Shown here: piece after piece, positions 46,605 through 57,832 of the stretch
Position numbering within the stretch: the first letter of the stretch is position 1
Layout of the letters: every line of letters begins with the position of its first letter
Assembly (NCBI GenBank): GCA_947652605.1
Contig: OX393579.1
Location: forward strand, 22,093,674 to 22,157,673
Source: Elmis aenea
Taxonomy: Eukaryota; Arthropoda; Insecta; Coleoptera; Elmidae
Direction: 5' to 3'
DNA length: 64,000 bases
Made by a program: the position numbers and the translations under genes
Notes under the pieces: model-generated
Told to the model about the DNA's origin: nothing
Database searches by the model: none
Seen by the model: the letters and a program-made list of their open reading frames with translations, nothing else

Positions 46605-48970
46605 CTGTTTTCAGTAAGCTCCAAAATTGTACGCGGTTGCGTTAAAATGAATTGGTAAATTTTTGAGTGTATTTACTTTTCCTAATTTTTTTTACTGGCG
46701 CTTAGAGTGCCAAGAATTATATAAACGTGTTATATTTGAATGCTTTCGTTCAAGGTATAGTTAAACTGTTTGCTTTATTAATGAAACGAACACCTAACCA
46801 TGAATAACGTTGAAACTTCCAATGGCATCTTTGACCAAATTACTCACGCACGAGCAGCAGTGATTATAGTTCTTCGTCAGCGTGCCTCGTGTTAATCGTG
46901 AATAGGATGCAAATGTGCAATCTCTCGCCATCGCCAGTCACGACTTTTTTGGCAGTTACATAAATACAATGTGGAAGTCAGTTGTTTCCATATGTAAATG
47001 CAGTGAAAATTCAAACTTGTTGATAAAATCAGTGTCTTATGCCGCGAGCGCTTGACTGGCCTTCAAGTTTTTAACGTCTCAGTCTTGGGTTATTTTTAGA
47101 ACATGTTTTACAGTTTATTATAGCGTATGTTGTGTTAACTGATACGTGAGAGTCCTGAGAATAGTAGTTTTGTGAATTCTTCGTGTACAATTAAAGTTAT
47201 TGTATTACTTATTAATATAGTTTCGTTATTAGCGGTTCTATTTTAATTCCAAATGTTGTGGCGTGACTCCTTCAATTCTGTTTTATGGCAGTAAGTATTT
47301 TAAAATACCGTTTACTGAATAGATGGACTAACTACCGGATGTTCTCAATAATTACTATTTCAAAGTGCATATTGCCCGCCCACCGAATCACGATGCTTGG
47401 CTATAATTGGCGGTGATAATTAAAAGGAACGTTTTTAGACATCAATACACCTGTTGAACTTGCTTTGAATAAATTCGCAACAGTTCTGTGATCGTTTAGT
47501 TCATTAATGTGTTATGTAATTGCTACATCGATTTTTAGCCTATGAAATCTAAGCTACAGTAAGTAAATGCAAATCTTGTATTTGATTGTAACGATACTTG
47601 CAAAACGATTGCTAAGTGTGCACTTATGTAAATAACACACATTACTATAATAGTGTTTATACGATATTTACGTGAACTGTACTGCTTTGATCAATTAATT
47701 ACTGGAATTGTGTTTTTCAATATTACTAACGGATTTAAAAAACTATTAAATGTTAACCTATAGTTTTAAAATTTCATAATTCAACTATCAGCTAACCGTC
47801 CAGGTTATTTTAGAACGGTTTATTTATGGCATAATAAATTCGTTTCGAGAGGGTTTGATTAAAAAAAGGTAACATCCGAAAATCAAACTGGTTTCTGTTA
47901 AACTGTTTATCAACAAAAAGTTTGTCTAGGTGGTAGACGTTGCTTTGATAAAAACGATGTGTTGACAGACGTGGCCTTAAGTAATATATTCGATCCGTTA
48001 GTTTTAGTATTTTAAATATTTTTTTTTACTTTAAGAGTAGAAACAGATTCAGCTAATCAAATAGCAACACTGGATTTTTTAAGGTCTCAAAATAGAGATG
48101 GGATTTTTTTATTACATAAAAAATATAATTATACGGAACAAAATTTATACTTTTGCTTAAATTAAGTGTGTAGACTTATAGGTACAAGTTCTAAAATTTA
48201 CAAATGCACACAAGTGTCGATAATTACATACGGTTAAAAAAACCACGAGTGTTTCACCAAACAAAATTTTAAAAAAATTTTGTAAATGTTTTTCCAAGTT
48301 TCATGTCTCCGTATTGCATGTAAGTTTCTGTGTTTAATTGAAATATTATTCATTTATTGTTTTAGTCTTCAATTCAAGTTGCTCAGTTCATAACAGTTCA
48401 CTTCGCTTTCATTTGCAAATAATTAAATTGTTAAAGTGGAGGCTGTAAATGCGTATAGAAATAAAGATTTAAAAAAAAAAACAGAATAACATAAGTGAAT
48501 TTTTTAAATTAAACTTTTAAATTTAGAGATAACAAAAGGTGCATAACCATTATGTAACTCATTATTTGCCAATTTACTTTAAATCGTTAACAAAACTGTC
48601 TAAATGCAATTCAAAATTTTTTGTTTGCCAAACTAGCTGATCATTTAAACTTTCCATGTAAACGCTTCACACTTCAGTGTGCTTTATTAGTTGTTCGTTT
48701 ATCGTTAAGTTTACAAAACTTTAGCTGCACATCACAAAATGTCACGAAAATTGCTAAATTGTTACTAATCCCATCTAAATGTCAACTTCACCTACGCAAA
48801 ATGTCGCCAGCCTTCCTACATATATTGTTATCGAATATACATAAAGATTTTGTAACCTTCTAACATACGCAGTTTGCCCCAAAATTAATGTTAGAATTAA
48901 TCAGCACGTTAAAAAATATTTTAAAGTAAAATTTTTCTGAAATCTTGCGTCATCTCTTACTAATTTTGAG
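46605..48970. other. No identifiable feature
   Basis: 2.3 kb with moderate base composition around 46800-47200 and no frames that I recognise. A plus-strand frame at 48621-48863 shows no family signature. This is one of the longest stretches without recognisable TE sequence and may be older host DNA. Confidence 0.4.
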
Positions 48971-48975
48971 CCGGT

Positions 48976-49018
48976 CAAATTATTTTACAACAAAATTATT
49001 TTACAACAAAATTATTTA
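48976..49018. repeat. Short tandem repeat, 16-bp unit
   Basis: AAATTATTTTACAACA occurs 2.6 times in a row. Confidence 0.85.
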
Positions 49019-49268
49019 GGTTTTTTAAGGGGCAGGGCAAAACAAGTACATGTGAACTAATTCAGCATGTTTTGTTGGTCAAGTTTAAAAAGGCTAGGAT
49101 TTATTGAGGTAGTAAAAAATTGCAAAATACTCTGTTAAAAAAGAAAAATGCACAGTTTAAAAAGAAAATGCAAAGTAAGTATGATTGATTGATCCGCGAC
49201 TACTTGTAATACATTTTTAATATGCTTAAGCTGCTCTTCGGAGTTGTAAAATACTAAAGCTGTTTTTT

Positions 49269-49732
49269 TAGCGTCCGTCCAGAAAATTAGTTGTTTCTGA
49301 CCATTTTTAAGCTTAAAAACACATGTTTACGGGTCCAGACCGGAAAAGTTACAGAGGGAAGTGGAATAGTAAAAGCTTTTACCATTCCCACTTAGCTGTT
49401 CCCTAGAATGAAAAAAAAATCAAAAAGCAAACAAAAATCATCAATTTATCCTTCACTGTGTTCATCGTGTGTTGTTATTTTGTGCTCTCAAGGTAACGTT
49501 ATAACAGTAACACTATATAATTCTTATTGTTGCTGATGTTTAATAAAAAGTAAGTAAATAAAGAAGCATATTTTATTATGGGGTCATTGACAGACTCAAA
49601 TAAAAAAAAATTGTACGTAATATACCCGAAAAATGTTTTTACTGGATTTGCAAGCTTCCAGGACGAGTGCAGGCTAGTCCTGGAAGCTGCCTACTCATCC
49701 AGTAAAGTACCATTTTACGGTCTTGTTACGTA
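49269..49732. repeat. Dispersed repeat module 2, copy 3 (diverged)
   Basis: It begins AGCGTCCGTCCAGAAAATTA and ends ACGGTCTTGTTACG. The right part forms a hairpin: TTTACTGGAT...GCTTCCAGGAC faces GTCCTGGAAGC...ATCCAGTAAA (49638-49705). A plus-strand frame from the ATG at 49578 runs through it to 49751 in a frame different from the other copies. Confidence 0.7.
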
Positions 49733-49734
49733 TA

Positions 49735-50315
49735 CCGGGTGTAAATGAAGTGTGGTACACCCCCTTTTTTTCTTCTTTAGCTTTAAGTTTAGATAAACAA
49801 AATTTTAGACATATGATATATGCAAAAACCTGGTTTTTTGAGGACATGCACACAATTGTTTCACTTCCGGTTTCACCGGAAATGACCCCAACTTTGTTAT
49901 TTTAAATGGAACACCCTGTATATTTTTACATTTTTGGAAAGAGGAAGCGATTTTGGATATAATTGCACCATTTTGGCTAATTTTTATAACCCCAAATAAA
50001 TTTTGACAAAATTTTATTAAGTGTGCCGTGACCTGCATAAATAGAATTTTATTATGTCTAAAAGTGTCCGAAATACGTTTTCGTTAATTTTAATTGACTT
50101 TTGGGTTACTTTAATCGGCTTTGAAGGTTGCGGAATCGGTTTTTTGACAAATGGAACTCTGGTGGTACAAGCGGTTATTTAAATGGAGCATCTTCTAACG
50201 AATCCGTCGATAACAATAACTTGTATTTTTATTAAAAGTCTTTTTCAAAAACTTCAAATTATTGTAAAGATTTATTGAGATCCTGTTAATCGCAGTAGAC
50301 TGTGCATTTATATTT
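49735..50315. mobile_element. Solitary half (left arm) of TA-palindrome family C
   Basis: It starts CCGGGTGTAAATGAAGTGTG after TATA. It matches 5050-5647 in reverse complement and the left half of 30629-31884. CACCCTG followed by TATATTTTTACA is at 49913. The inner limit is GCAGTAGACTGTGCA (about 50300), the same inner limit as the half copy at 5050. Confidence 0.82.
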
Positions 50316-50400
50316 CCCAGGAAATACTTATTATCCCCGGTAAATCACGGGATATTTAAAAAAATGTTATTTTCGTTTATTTTGTGTTAAGATCTTTGCA

Positions 50401-50617
50401 CAGGGCCGATGAGAGGGAGGGGCAGGGGGTCTCCGAGCCCTGGGCCCGGAAGTAAATTAAGGGCCCAGGAATCCACACACTTTTTTAATTATGGTGTATT
50501 GAATATTCATCATTCACAATTCGTTCTTTTTTTTTAAATAAATTTTCAAATAATTTATTTACTTAAAGCCCAGGTAAATTTTACCCCCGGGCTCGGCGAC
50601 GTCTCTCGACGCCTCTG
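50401..50617. mobile_element. hAT MITE in the left arm of the CCCGGGA palindrome
   Basis: The left end CAGGGCCGATGAGAGG and the right end (reverse complement CAGAGGCGTCGAGAGACG) are flanked by identical TCTTTGCA at 50393-50400 and 50618-50625. Subterminal GGGCCC strings recall the MITEs at 28763 and 34073. The opposite palindrome arm reads AGATCTTTGTAATACTAT (inverted) without the insert, which confirms the empty site. Confidence 0.9.
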
Positions 50618-50741
50618 TCTTTGCAATACTATTAATCATAACATTAGAATTTATTATTAATATCTTAACTAATATTAAATTGTGAAAAAAAAATTATTTA
50701 GAAATAGTTTTTCTGCAAAAATAACAAATTATTTACACCCG

Positions 50742-51772
50742 TAGTATGCGTAAAGAAGCCCGGTCACCATGACAAAGTTTAAATCTTCAAAATACGTTTA
50801 CAGTTCTATTTTTGTGTACCCTAGTAATGCGAAGCAAAGTAGCTTATAAAAGAAATTTTATTGATAAGATGCTCCCAAAACAATTTCACCCACATTTAAT
50901 GCAGCAGGACTTTTTGTTAATAAATTAAGAAATCGATAAGTGACCGAAGCATAGATCACCTTTGTTTCCTTAAATTTCATTACAAAAATTATATTATTGT
51001 ATTCATAAATATGAAATTACAATAGAAAGGTAATATTTCTGAAATGTTTGTTTTTCTCACCAATATTATTTTATTATTTATAATAATCAAAGAGCAAAAT
51101 GTATTACATATGTGACTTGGAGTTGTTTTTAAGTAATAAACCCCTCTCTTCCTTTTTCGGATTAGGTACTGATTTCAAAATATTAACATAAATTATTACA
51201 TCCCGGGAAAAAGACCGATTTCTTTCCGGAATCCCGGGACAAGCAACTATGTCAGATAAGAGAAACCCTAGTAGATTAGAGTTTCTCATATTTGACCATT
51301 TTGCTTGTCCCGGGATTCCGGAAAGAAATCGGTCTTTTTCCGGGGATCCCGGGATGTAATAAATTATGTCAATATTTTGAAATAAATAACCCAAAAAATT
51401 AAGGGAGCGGTTTATTACTTAAAAACAACTCCAAGCCATATATGTAATACATTTTGCTCCATGATTGTCATAAATAATTAAATAATATTGGCGAGAGAAA
51501 CATACATTAGAAAAATATAACGTTTCTATTGCAGTATCATATTTATGAATATAATAATATAATTTTTACAATGAATTTTTGTAATGTGATTTAAGAAAAC
51601 AAAGGTGATCTATACTTCGGTCATAGTCTTTTTCTTAATTTATTAACAAAAAGTTCTGCTGCATGAAATGCTTCGAATTACCAGAGTACACAAAAAAAAA
51701 ACTGTAAAAATATTTTGAAGATATTAATTTTGTCATGGAGATCGGGCTTCTTTACGTCATACTAAAAGAGGA
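50742..51772. repeat. Inner palindrome arms of the CCCGGGA element
   Basis: TAGTATGCGTAAAGAAGCCC faces GGGCTTCTTTACGTCATACT at the outer borders. Near the apex (51200-51360) ATCCCGGGA...GACCGATTTCTTTCCGGAAT...TCCCGGGACAAGCAA is mirrored almost perfectly, leaving a loop of about 50 bp. Frames in the arms mirror each other. Confidence 0.88.
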
Positions 51773-51819
51773 AAATTATTTTGAAATAAAAATAAACTTT
51801 TTCCATAATTTGCCGTTAG

Positions 51820-52215
51820 TAATAGTTATTTATGTATCAAGGCCAAAAAGTGTAACTTTTTCGGCCGCGTCTGGTTTGCTGACAACAGACAAGGCCGAAA
51901 AAGTACGTTTTGGCCGAGGTGCATATTACATTTTTTGTGCGATCGAATTAAAAACAATTTAAATTTTTAGTATTTTTCAAAATTATAGGTTAGAAACTAC
52001 GTGACATTCTGTCACTGACAGATGACGGCGTATGTACTGCATAACCGGCCCTCTCCTTAGCAACGGCCGTAAAAGTTACTTTTTCGGCCGTTGCTAAGGG
52101 TAACGGCCTGAAAAGTAACTTTTACGGTCGTTGCTAAGGATAGGGCCGGTAATGCAGTACTTTATGGTTGCTAACGCGTCCGTCAAACAGCTGTTTCTAG
52201 TACGATCGCACAAAA
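51820..52215. repeat. Dispersed repeat module 1, copy 2 (inverted relative to 7909)
   Basis: It runs from TAATAGTTATTTATGTATCA to GTACGATCGCACAAA and is the inverted counterpart of 7909-8222 with extra material. CCTTAGCAACGGCCGTAAAA ... TTTTCGGCCGTTGCTAAGG forms a 44-bp hairpin, followed by another inverted unit. It interrupts the right arm of the CCCGGGA palindrome. Confidence 0.78.
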
Positions 52216-52339
52216 AGATATTAATATTAAATTCTGATAAGTTATGATAGTATTACAAAGATCTAACATAAAATAAACGAAAATAACACTTTTTTTAAAT
52301 CCCGGGACAAAAAACATTTCCCGGGAAATAACAAATAGC

Positions 52340-53825
52340 CTAAAAAGCCCACAATACAGTTGAAATTTTCGATATTTGATGACCTGATCATTTTGCAACA
52401 TATTTTGTCATACTTTTTCGAACACTCCCTCGACAGAAAGAAATACTGAATTTACTGAATACCTTTCTTTTTTTAACGGTGATTTTAAAAATTCAAAAAG
52501 CCGGTATTGCTATTAAAAATTAATAGCAGACTATAAATCGCAGTTGTCATACATAGAAAAACTGATTTTATACAGAAATATGACCAACAATAATTGTAAA
52601 ACATGTGAAAATTCAGATACTGCTAATCACAATTCTTCATGTTTTTAAGATTAATATTTTTAAAAAAATTCCAGCTTCGTTTAATGCAATTTCTTTTAAG
52701 GTTGATTCGTTTAAAGACAATTAAATAAGTTTGAAAATTCCTTTGCAGGCCGTAGTAATAATCTATATAATAATGAATTTTGTGGAATCCATGCAAATTG
52801 GAAGAAATTTTCAACTGGCGCTGTTTTATTTCCCTCTTATAATTTAACTCGTTAAAGTTTTAATTGAATCCACTTAAAAAACGAATTCATTCCCCAATAA
52901 TTTACATCAGAGCGGCGACAACGCCACTAATACTTCAATTAACATGCAAGGAGCGCATACCTTAAAAAAACAATTGAAATTGCTGAAGAATTAACGAAAG
53001 GGTTAATGTTACTGTACTAATGTAATTGAATAACCTAATTGTGTTCTCAAATTACCTGTCCATCCATTTGATGTGGATTTAATCCATCGCAAAACGTTCA
53101 GTTCACGGACATCACGTCCAACCTTAATAAATCGTTCCGATTTAGATCGTATTTTAGCATAAACTACGTCAGAATGTAATTCAGTTGGGATGTAATGAAC
53201 TAATTTAATTCTTTATAAGTGTGTCGATAAAAATTCATTAATCATAAGTTCTAAAGCGATTCATTCTGTAACTGATTCAGCTTCAAAGAGAATCATTCAT
53301 GTATAATTTTATGTATGGTTAGTCCTTAATGCTTGTAATATTAGTAACGTGTAATAAATACGTAATAAAATATTAAATTTACACCTTAATAAGGTACCGC
53401 TTTAGTATAACGACGATATTGTTTGTTGTGAGGCACCGTTTTCCGATTTATGCTTTTTTGGAACCAGTTTGGGACATCGTAGTTTGTCGAATCTTTTCAG
53501 GAAGATTTTCAGGATCAATATAATATTTCAGTTTAACATCTTTCTAATGACGAGCGTATACTGTTTCTAGTAAAAGAGGTAGAAATCGAACTTAACTATT
53601 GGGATTGATACCAAATATTTCAATTTACTTTTCCAAGCTTGAGCCACTCCGATTGTATTTTCTGTTTCAATGATTCAGTAATTGGTTTTGTAAACAAATA
53701 AGTTTTCATCTTGTTGTTTGTTTGTTTAGCATCATTAATAATTTTGAGCAATAACGAAAACAGGTAAATTTGTTAGATGGTAGAGGAAGTTTTATTTTTA
53801 AAATAAAACGGTTTTAATAATCTGA
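52340..53825. other. No confident gene; weak minus-strand coding hint at 53450-53600
   Basis: On the minus strand, one frame reads KLKYYIDPENLPEKIRQT preceded, across stops, by LLLETVYARH. This looks more protein-like than its surroundings but matches no family that I can name, so it is not called as a gene. The remainder is AT-rich. Confidence 0.35.
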
Positions 53826-53830
53826 TTATA

Positions 53831-54170
53831 AGGGTGTTTCTTAAATATTGCAAAAAAATTCTAGTGGTGATTCCTTATCAAAAATTAAGGGGGTCTTTCC
53901 TATACAATTTTTTCCTTAGACGTCTCCTTTCGGAGTTACACCCCCTAAAGGGGAGCGGTAAACTTAGGTTTTTATTTTATTTCTCAAATTTTGATAAATA
54001 TAGGAAAATGATATTTGGCAGATGTTTTATACTTATTAAAATGTTTCCTACAGTAATATTTTCAATCATCTCTCACCTCCACAGGGGGCTGAAAAGTGCG
54101 ACTCCTATTGGTTTTTTAATAAGAACATTTTGGTGGTTTGAAATTATGTTGTTAAACAAGATATTGTTTT
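53831..54170. mobile_element. Solitary arm of TA-palindrome family F
   Basis: AGGGTGTTTCTTAAATATTG after TATA, then GGTGATTCCTTATCAAAAAT, TTTCGGAGTTACACCCCCTA and GGGGGCTGAAAAGTGCGACT match the left arm of 20408-21392. The match stops near GGTTTTTTAATAAGAAC-TTTTGGTGG, where the arm of the complete copy also ends. The plus-strand frame through it is a by-product. Confidence 0.8.
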
Positions 54171-54409
54171 TTTTTTAAATTCCATGGCTTGCGTGATATA
54201 ACGAAAAAACCGAAATCGATCAAGATTTTCAAACTCAAATATCTCGGCTATCATGGCTAATGCACAAAAATGCTAAAGGAAAATATTTAGCTAGATTATA
54301 TTTTCTGTAAAATGGTGATAGTAAAATTTTTATTTGTTAACTACCGTCCGAGATATTTGATTAAATTACTTTTTTTCAATAGCAATCTTAGTAGGTGGTG
54401 ACCTATATA

Positions 54410-54845
54410 CCGGGTGTCACACAAAATACGCCGCAAGCTGTAACTCTGTTGTTTGCGGTCCGATTTTGGTGAACAAAAAGTAAATGAAATGGCTCCTCAA
54501 ATATTATTAACTGAATTGGATTTCAATTTTTTTCAAGTGCAACTTAAATGTCATTTTTTTTACTAAATCTGGTAGACATTTTTCTTTCTGAATTCAATGA
54601 TGTAATCATAAGTTAATTTTAGTGCTAAATTAATAAGAAATAAAAAATAAAAGTTAAAGAGAAATAAGTTAGGTTTTACAAAATTTTCAAGCGTGCCGTG
54701 GAAAACAAAAAAATCTTAATCCGCACAAATGTCATTTAAACGTCAGTGTGGTATTTGAGGAGCCATTGCATTTACTTTTTTGTTCACCAAAATCGGACCA
54801 CAAACAACGGAGTTACAGCTTGCGGCGTTTTTGTGTGACACCCTG
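54410..54845. mobile_element. TA-palindrome, family I
   Basis: The left end CCGGGTGTCACACAAAATAC and the right end TTTTTGTGTGACACCCTG enclose arms of about 110 bp (CCGCAAGCTGTAACTC-GTTG, CCGATTTTGGTGAACAAAAA, TTGAGGAGCCATT). TA precedes the left end; TG follows the right. The central 200 bp is non-coding. Confidence 0.9.
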
Positions 54846-54899
54846 TGTACAATAATATAATATTTCATATGTCTATTTACAAAAATACGCGAAATCTAA

Positions 54900-55645
54900 A
54901 GCCGGATCCACATCAATAAAAATTTATGTTGTATTTTGTATTTTGAAATTCAGCAAAAATATTTGCGGCGCAAATTTAAATCCGGTTAAGTATTTTACCA
55001 CGTAAATAGTTATCTTGTGTGTTGTGTTGTACGGCCGAATCCGCTTGTGCAGGTTTGTTTATGCAGAGCGCAACAGTTTGCTGCTAGAGAGCCTGTTGTT
55101 ATAAAATGGAGTGGAGTAATGAAGATTCATTGAACCTCATTCAAGAGTATGCAGACCATAACTTTTTATGGAATCCCAAACACAGTAAGCATTATAATAA
55201 TATCAAAAAAGCTGATGCGTGGCAGAAAATAGCTGAAGCATGTGGTGGTATTGGAGTTAAAGAAATTTTTAAAAAATGTCAAGCTTGTTGGGGTCTTTTA
55301 GAAGAGAGAAGGGTAAAGCGAACAAAAAAACTATCGGAACAGGAACAGGTACATTAAAAAATGAGACATGATCAATCACCCAAATATAGGTGTTTACGAA
55401 GTAAAATGAAACAAACTACAGATGCACTCAGAATCAAGTCCACATTGACACTACTGTGCGCCGCAAATCTCTTTGAAGTTGGCTAAAAACCGACAGCACG
55501 ATGGATAGCGTGCGTTCGTCACGAAATTATTTGTGTGCATTTCTATACGGCGCACAGTCCACACCAACAAAAATTTCGACGAACACGAGCAAATTTGGGT
55601 CAAATACAACGCACAAGGCACATTTTTATTGATGTGGATCCGGCT
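54900..55645. mobile_element. PIF/Harbinger-type element carrying a MADF-like frame
   Basis: The termini are 24-bp perfect inverted repeats beginning AGCCGGATCCACATCAATAA, flanked by TAA at 54897-54899 and 55646-55648, the 3-bp TWA duplication of PIF/Harbinger. Subterminal motifs (GCGGCGCAAAT near 54964; GCGCCGCAAAT near 55458; GCGCACAGTCCACACCAACA near 55551) are repeated. No DDE nuclease is present. Perfect termini suggest a relatively recent insertion. Confidence 0.93.
55106..55357 (+). CDS. MADF (Myb/SANT-like) DNA-binding protein of a Harbinger-type element
   Basis: An 83-codon frame from ATG 55106 (context TAAAATGGAG) to TAA 55355-55357. Residues 2-12 (EWSNEDSLNLI), then FLWNPKHSKHYNN (21-33), ADAWQKIAEACG (37-48) and KEIFKKCQACWGLLEERRVK (53-72) follow the MADF pattern: first helix with L-I, an LW-P-Y segment, an AW..IA second helix and a basic third helix. 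Autonomous Harbinger elements encode such a Myb/MADF-like protein, which helps their nuclease reach DNA, so the context fits. The frame ends at GAACAG|GTACATTAA; CAG|GTACAT could be a splice donor, making this the first exon of a longer protein whose remainder is deleted. There is no sign of disruption inside the domain. Assignment by eye; expression unknown. Confidence 0.75.
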   Translation: MEWSNEDSLNLIQEYADHNFLWNPKHSKHYNNIKKADAWQKIAEACGGIGVKEIFKKCQACWGLLEERRVKRTKKLSEQEQVH

Positions 55646-55649
55646 TAAG

Positions 55650-56785
55650 ATGAAGCTCGACGTTGCCATGGAAAAAACAATAAACGACTTTAATTGTTTT
55701 ATTTCGCCCTTTAGTAGTCTATCCCGTCACTCTTTAGACGGTGAGATTTAAACATATGTAATGCTAGAGAAAAATAATCATATTAATATTAAGATGCCTC
55801 AAAACACATGGAAAAGTACAACACCCTGTACAAGTTCAATTAAAAATCACTTATCCTATTTCTAATGGAAATCGCTTCTTGAATAAAATCAATACTAGTT
55901 TGACACTCTCGTCCCTTTGTCAGTAGATTGTTTTTGTATTTGTATTCTTCACTTTTATACAGATCAACAATTATTTACCGAGTTACTTGGATAACTTTAT
56001 TATTGTCAACTTTTTTTGAGAAGCTGCAAAAAATGAACAATGACAAAATTATCGAACACAAATATATTTTTAATTATGACATATCGACGAAAATTGTTAA
56101 ATGTTTAGAAATATTTACGAGCAACTTGATAAGGATCCTAACAATTTTTTAAATCCTTCGTTTCCCGAAATACATACATAGGTGTTATATGTAGTGGTAA
56201 TAGTTTTTGATAACAAACAGATCAATTTGCAAATCTTTTGAAAATTAATAAAAGGAGTAGACAAAATAATGTCTGCATTTATTTACTAAATCATAAGTTA
56301 ACGTTACTTCATTGGTGTAAGTTTTTGCGAAAATTTTTTTTTTGTGAAGAGAACATTGAACGTAGTATGTTGCTATGGGTTTGATATGAAATTTCAAAAA
56401 TATATGAATGGTTGACAAACATACTATTTTTTTAAATCCTTAAGTATTGTTGATGTTTAAAGTTTAAAAGCCATAATGCTTTTTTTAAGTATTACACATT
56501 TTGGTATTATTATCAAAAATTCTTCACATTACATATAGGTAACAACTTATGTATCATAAAAATCAAAAACAATTATATTTCTTGCAAGGCTACAGGCTAC
56601 AGCCAACTATGGTTGCCATTTATAATCACCAAAGTCTTACGCACAATATTTAGAAAATTATCTAAAAAGTACGCACAATATTTTTCTATCTGCCATAATT
56701 AAAAAGATGTGTTTAATTCTTTTATTTTTAAGTATCTTTCAAGATTTTTAGAAACTAGCCAACTCGGATTATTTTTTAAAGTTAT
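55650..56785. other. No confident feature; one orphan foldback end at 55801
   Basis: ACAACACCCTGTACA at 55799-55813 is an isolated TA-palindrome-type end. The following 55850-55925 (AATCGCTTCTTGAATAAAAT, GACACTCTCGTCCCTTTGTC) resembles 58730-58810, just outside the right end of the palindrome at 56793-58700. No genes seen. Confidence 0.45.
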
Positions 56786-57504
56786 AATTATACAGGGTGC
56801 ACCACGACCCTGAGATTCTTCGATAGCTCCTTTATTAATGAAAATATCAAAAAATGTTTAATACAAATATTGTGCGAACCTATTTTCTACATAACCTAAA
56901 ATTATTTTCAAATATACAGGGTGTTTCGTTTGACCGACACATATAAAATTTAATTTTTTTTAAATAGAACACCCTGTATATTTTTACATTTTTGGATTTC
57001 TATTAAAATTTACTTTAAAAAATGTTTAAGGTTATATGGGTCTTAAGTCAACCGTTTTCGTATAATTTACATTTTTGTGAAAATTTTGAGCGATACAGCA
57101 CTTTCAATTTTTTTTTACATTAAAGTTATTTAAAAAAGCGGTAAAATTTCGTTTAAAATTGAGATTGACAATAGATTAATTAACACTTTGCGCTAGCTAC
57201 ATTTTAAAAATATTATACAGGGTGTTTTTAACGCTTGGTCAAACTTGTGAAACTTTAAACATCGATAAGTCATTTTTCTTAAATGCAACACCCTGTATAT
57301 TTATACATTTTCTTGTAGAGAATTTAATTGTCTTTCGAAATTATTAAGCATGTCCTATACCTAAAGTTAATATTTTTAGAGCTATTTCGATTTTTATTAG
57401 TATTACTAAGGCAATTAAAATATTTTAAAGTGGGCCATGGACGTAAGTCGTAATTTTTCAAAGAATTTTTAAACAAAATAATAAAAAGAGCTGCAACTTT
57501 AATT

Positions 57505-57825
57505 TTAGGCTAAAAATGTACCCCATTTTACCGAAATGTATCGTATAAATTGTTCAAGATTATGTCCTTGTTCTACACACAGCCGTAGACCTTGTCTGAA
57601 AGACTCTAGCTCCCTTTATAACATTTCAGGGGTTATACCATCAAAAGCAACACGAATCCTGTTCTGCACATCTTCAGCAGTTGTTGGGGGGTCTTGATAC
57701 ACCTGTTTTATGGGATCCCACAAAAATAAATCTATAGGGGTAAGATCAGGTGACCTAGGTGGCCAGGAGATTGGTCTACCTCGCCCTATCCATCTATTAG
57801 GATATTCTGTGTTCGGCAACTGCAT
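57505..57825 (-). pseudogene. Mariner-like (DDE) transposase C-terminal fragment, left arm
   Basis: The minus-strand frame (57825 to a TAA at 57616-57618) reads RWIGRGRPISWPPRSPDL, TPIDLFLWDPIKQVYQD, TAEDVQNRIRVAFDGITPEML. WPPRSPDLTPIDLFLWD is the block around the third catalytic aspartate of Tc1/mariner-type DDE transposases. After the in-frame stop the similarity continues as ELESFRQGLRLCVEQGHNLE and QFIRYISVKWGT to a final stop at 57505. Insect transposases with an N-terminal DUF4817 domain end in this way (REN/LESL..RL..C...G..FE). The catalytic core upstream is absent. Position at the palindrome centre ties the element family to this transposase. Non-functional. Confidence 0.85.
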
Positions 57826-57832
57826 TACTTGC

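Larger units (their letters stand above)
50311..52331. mobile_element. Large palindrome with CCCGGGA-type ends (2 kb)
   Basis: The outer left segment TATTTCCCAGGAAATAC ... ACGGGATATTTAAAAAAATG ... TTATTTTCGTTTATTTT returns inverted at 52331-52265 (ATTTCCCGGGAAATAACA, TTTTTTTAAATCCCGGGAC). The symmetry continues inward through 50742-51772 to an apex near 51270. Each arm is interrupted by a different element: a hAT MITE at 50401-50617 on the left and repeat module 1 at 51820-52215 on the right. Removing both restores good arm pairing. The superfamily is unknown. Confidence 0.8.

Noticed and set aside
51104..51394. 96-codon minus-strand frame rich in Pro/Gly
   Set aside because: It crosses the apex of the CCCGGGA palindrome and translates the inverted repeat itself.
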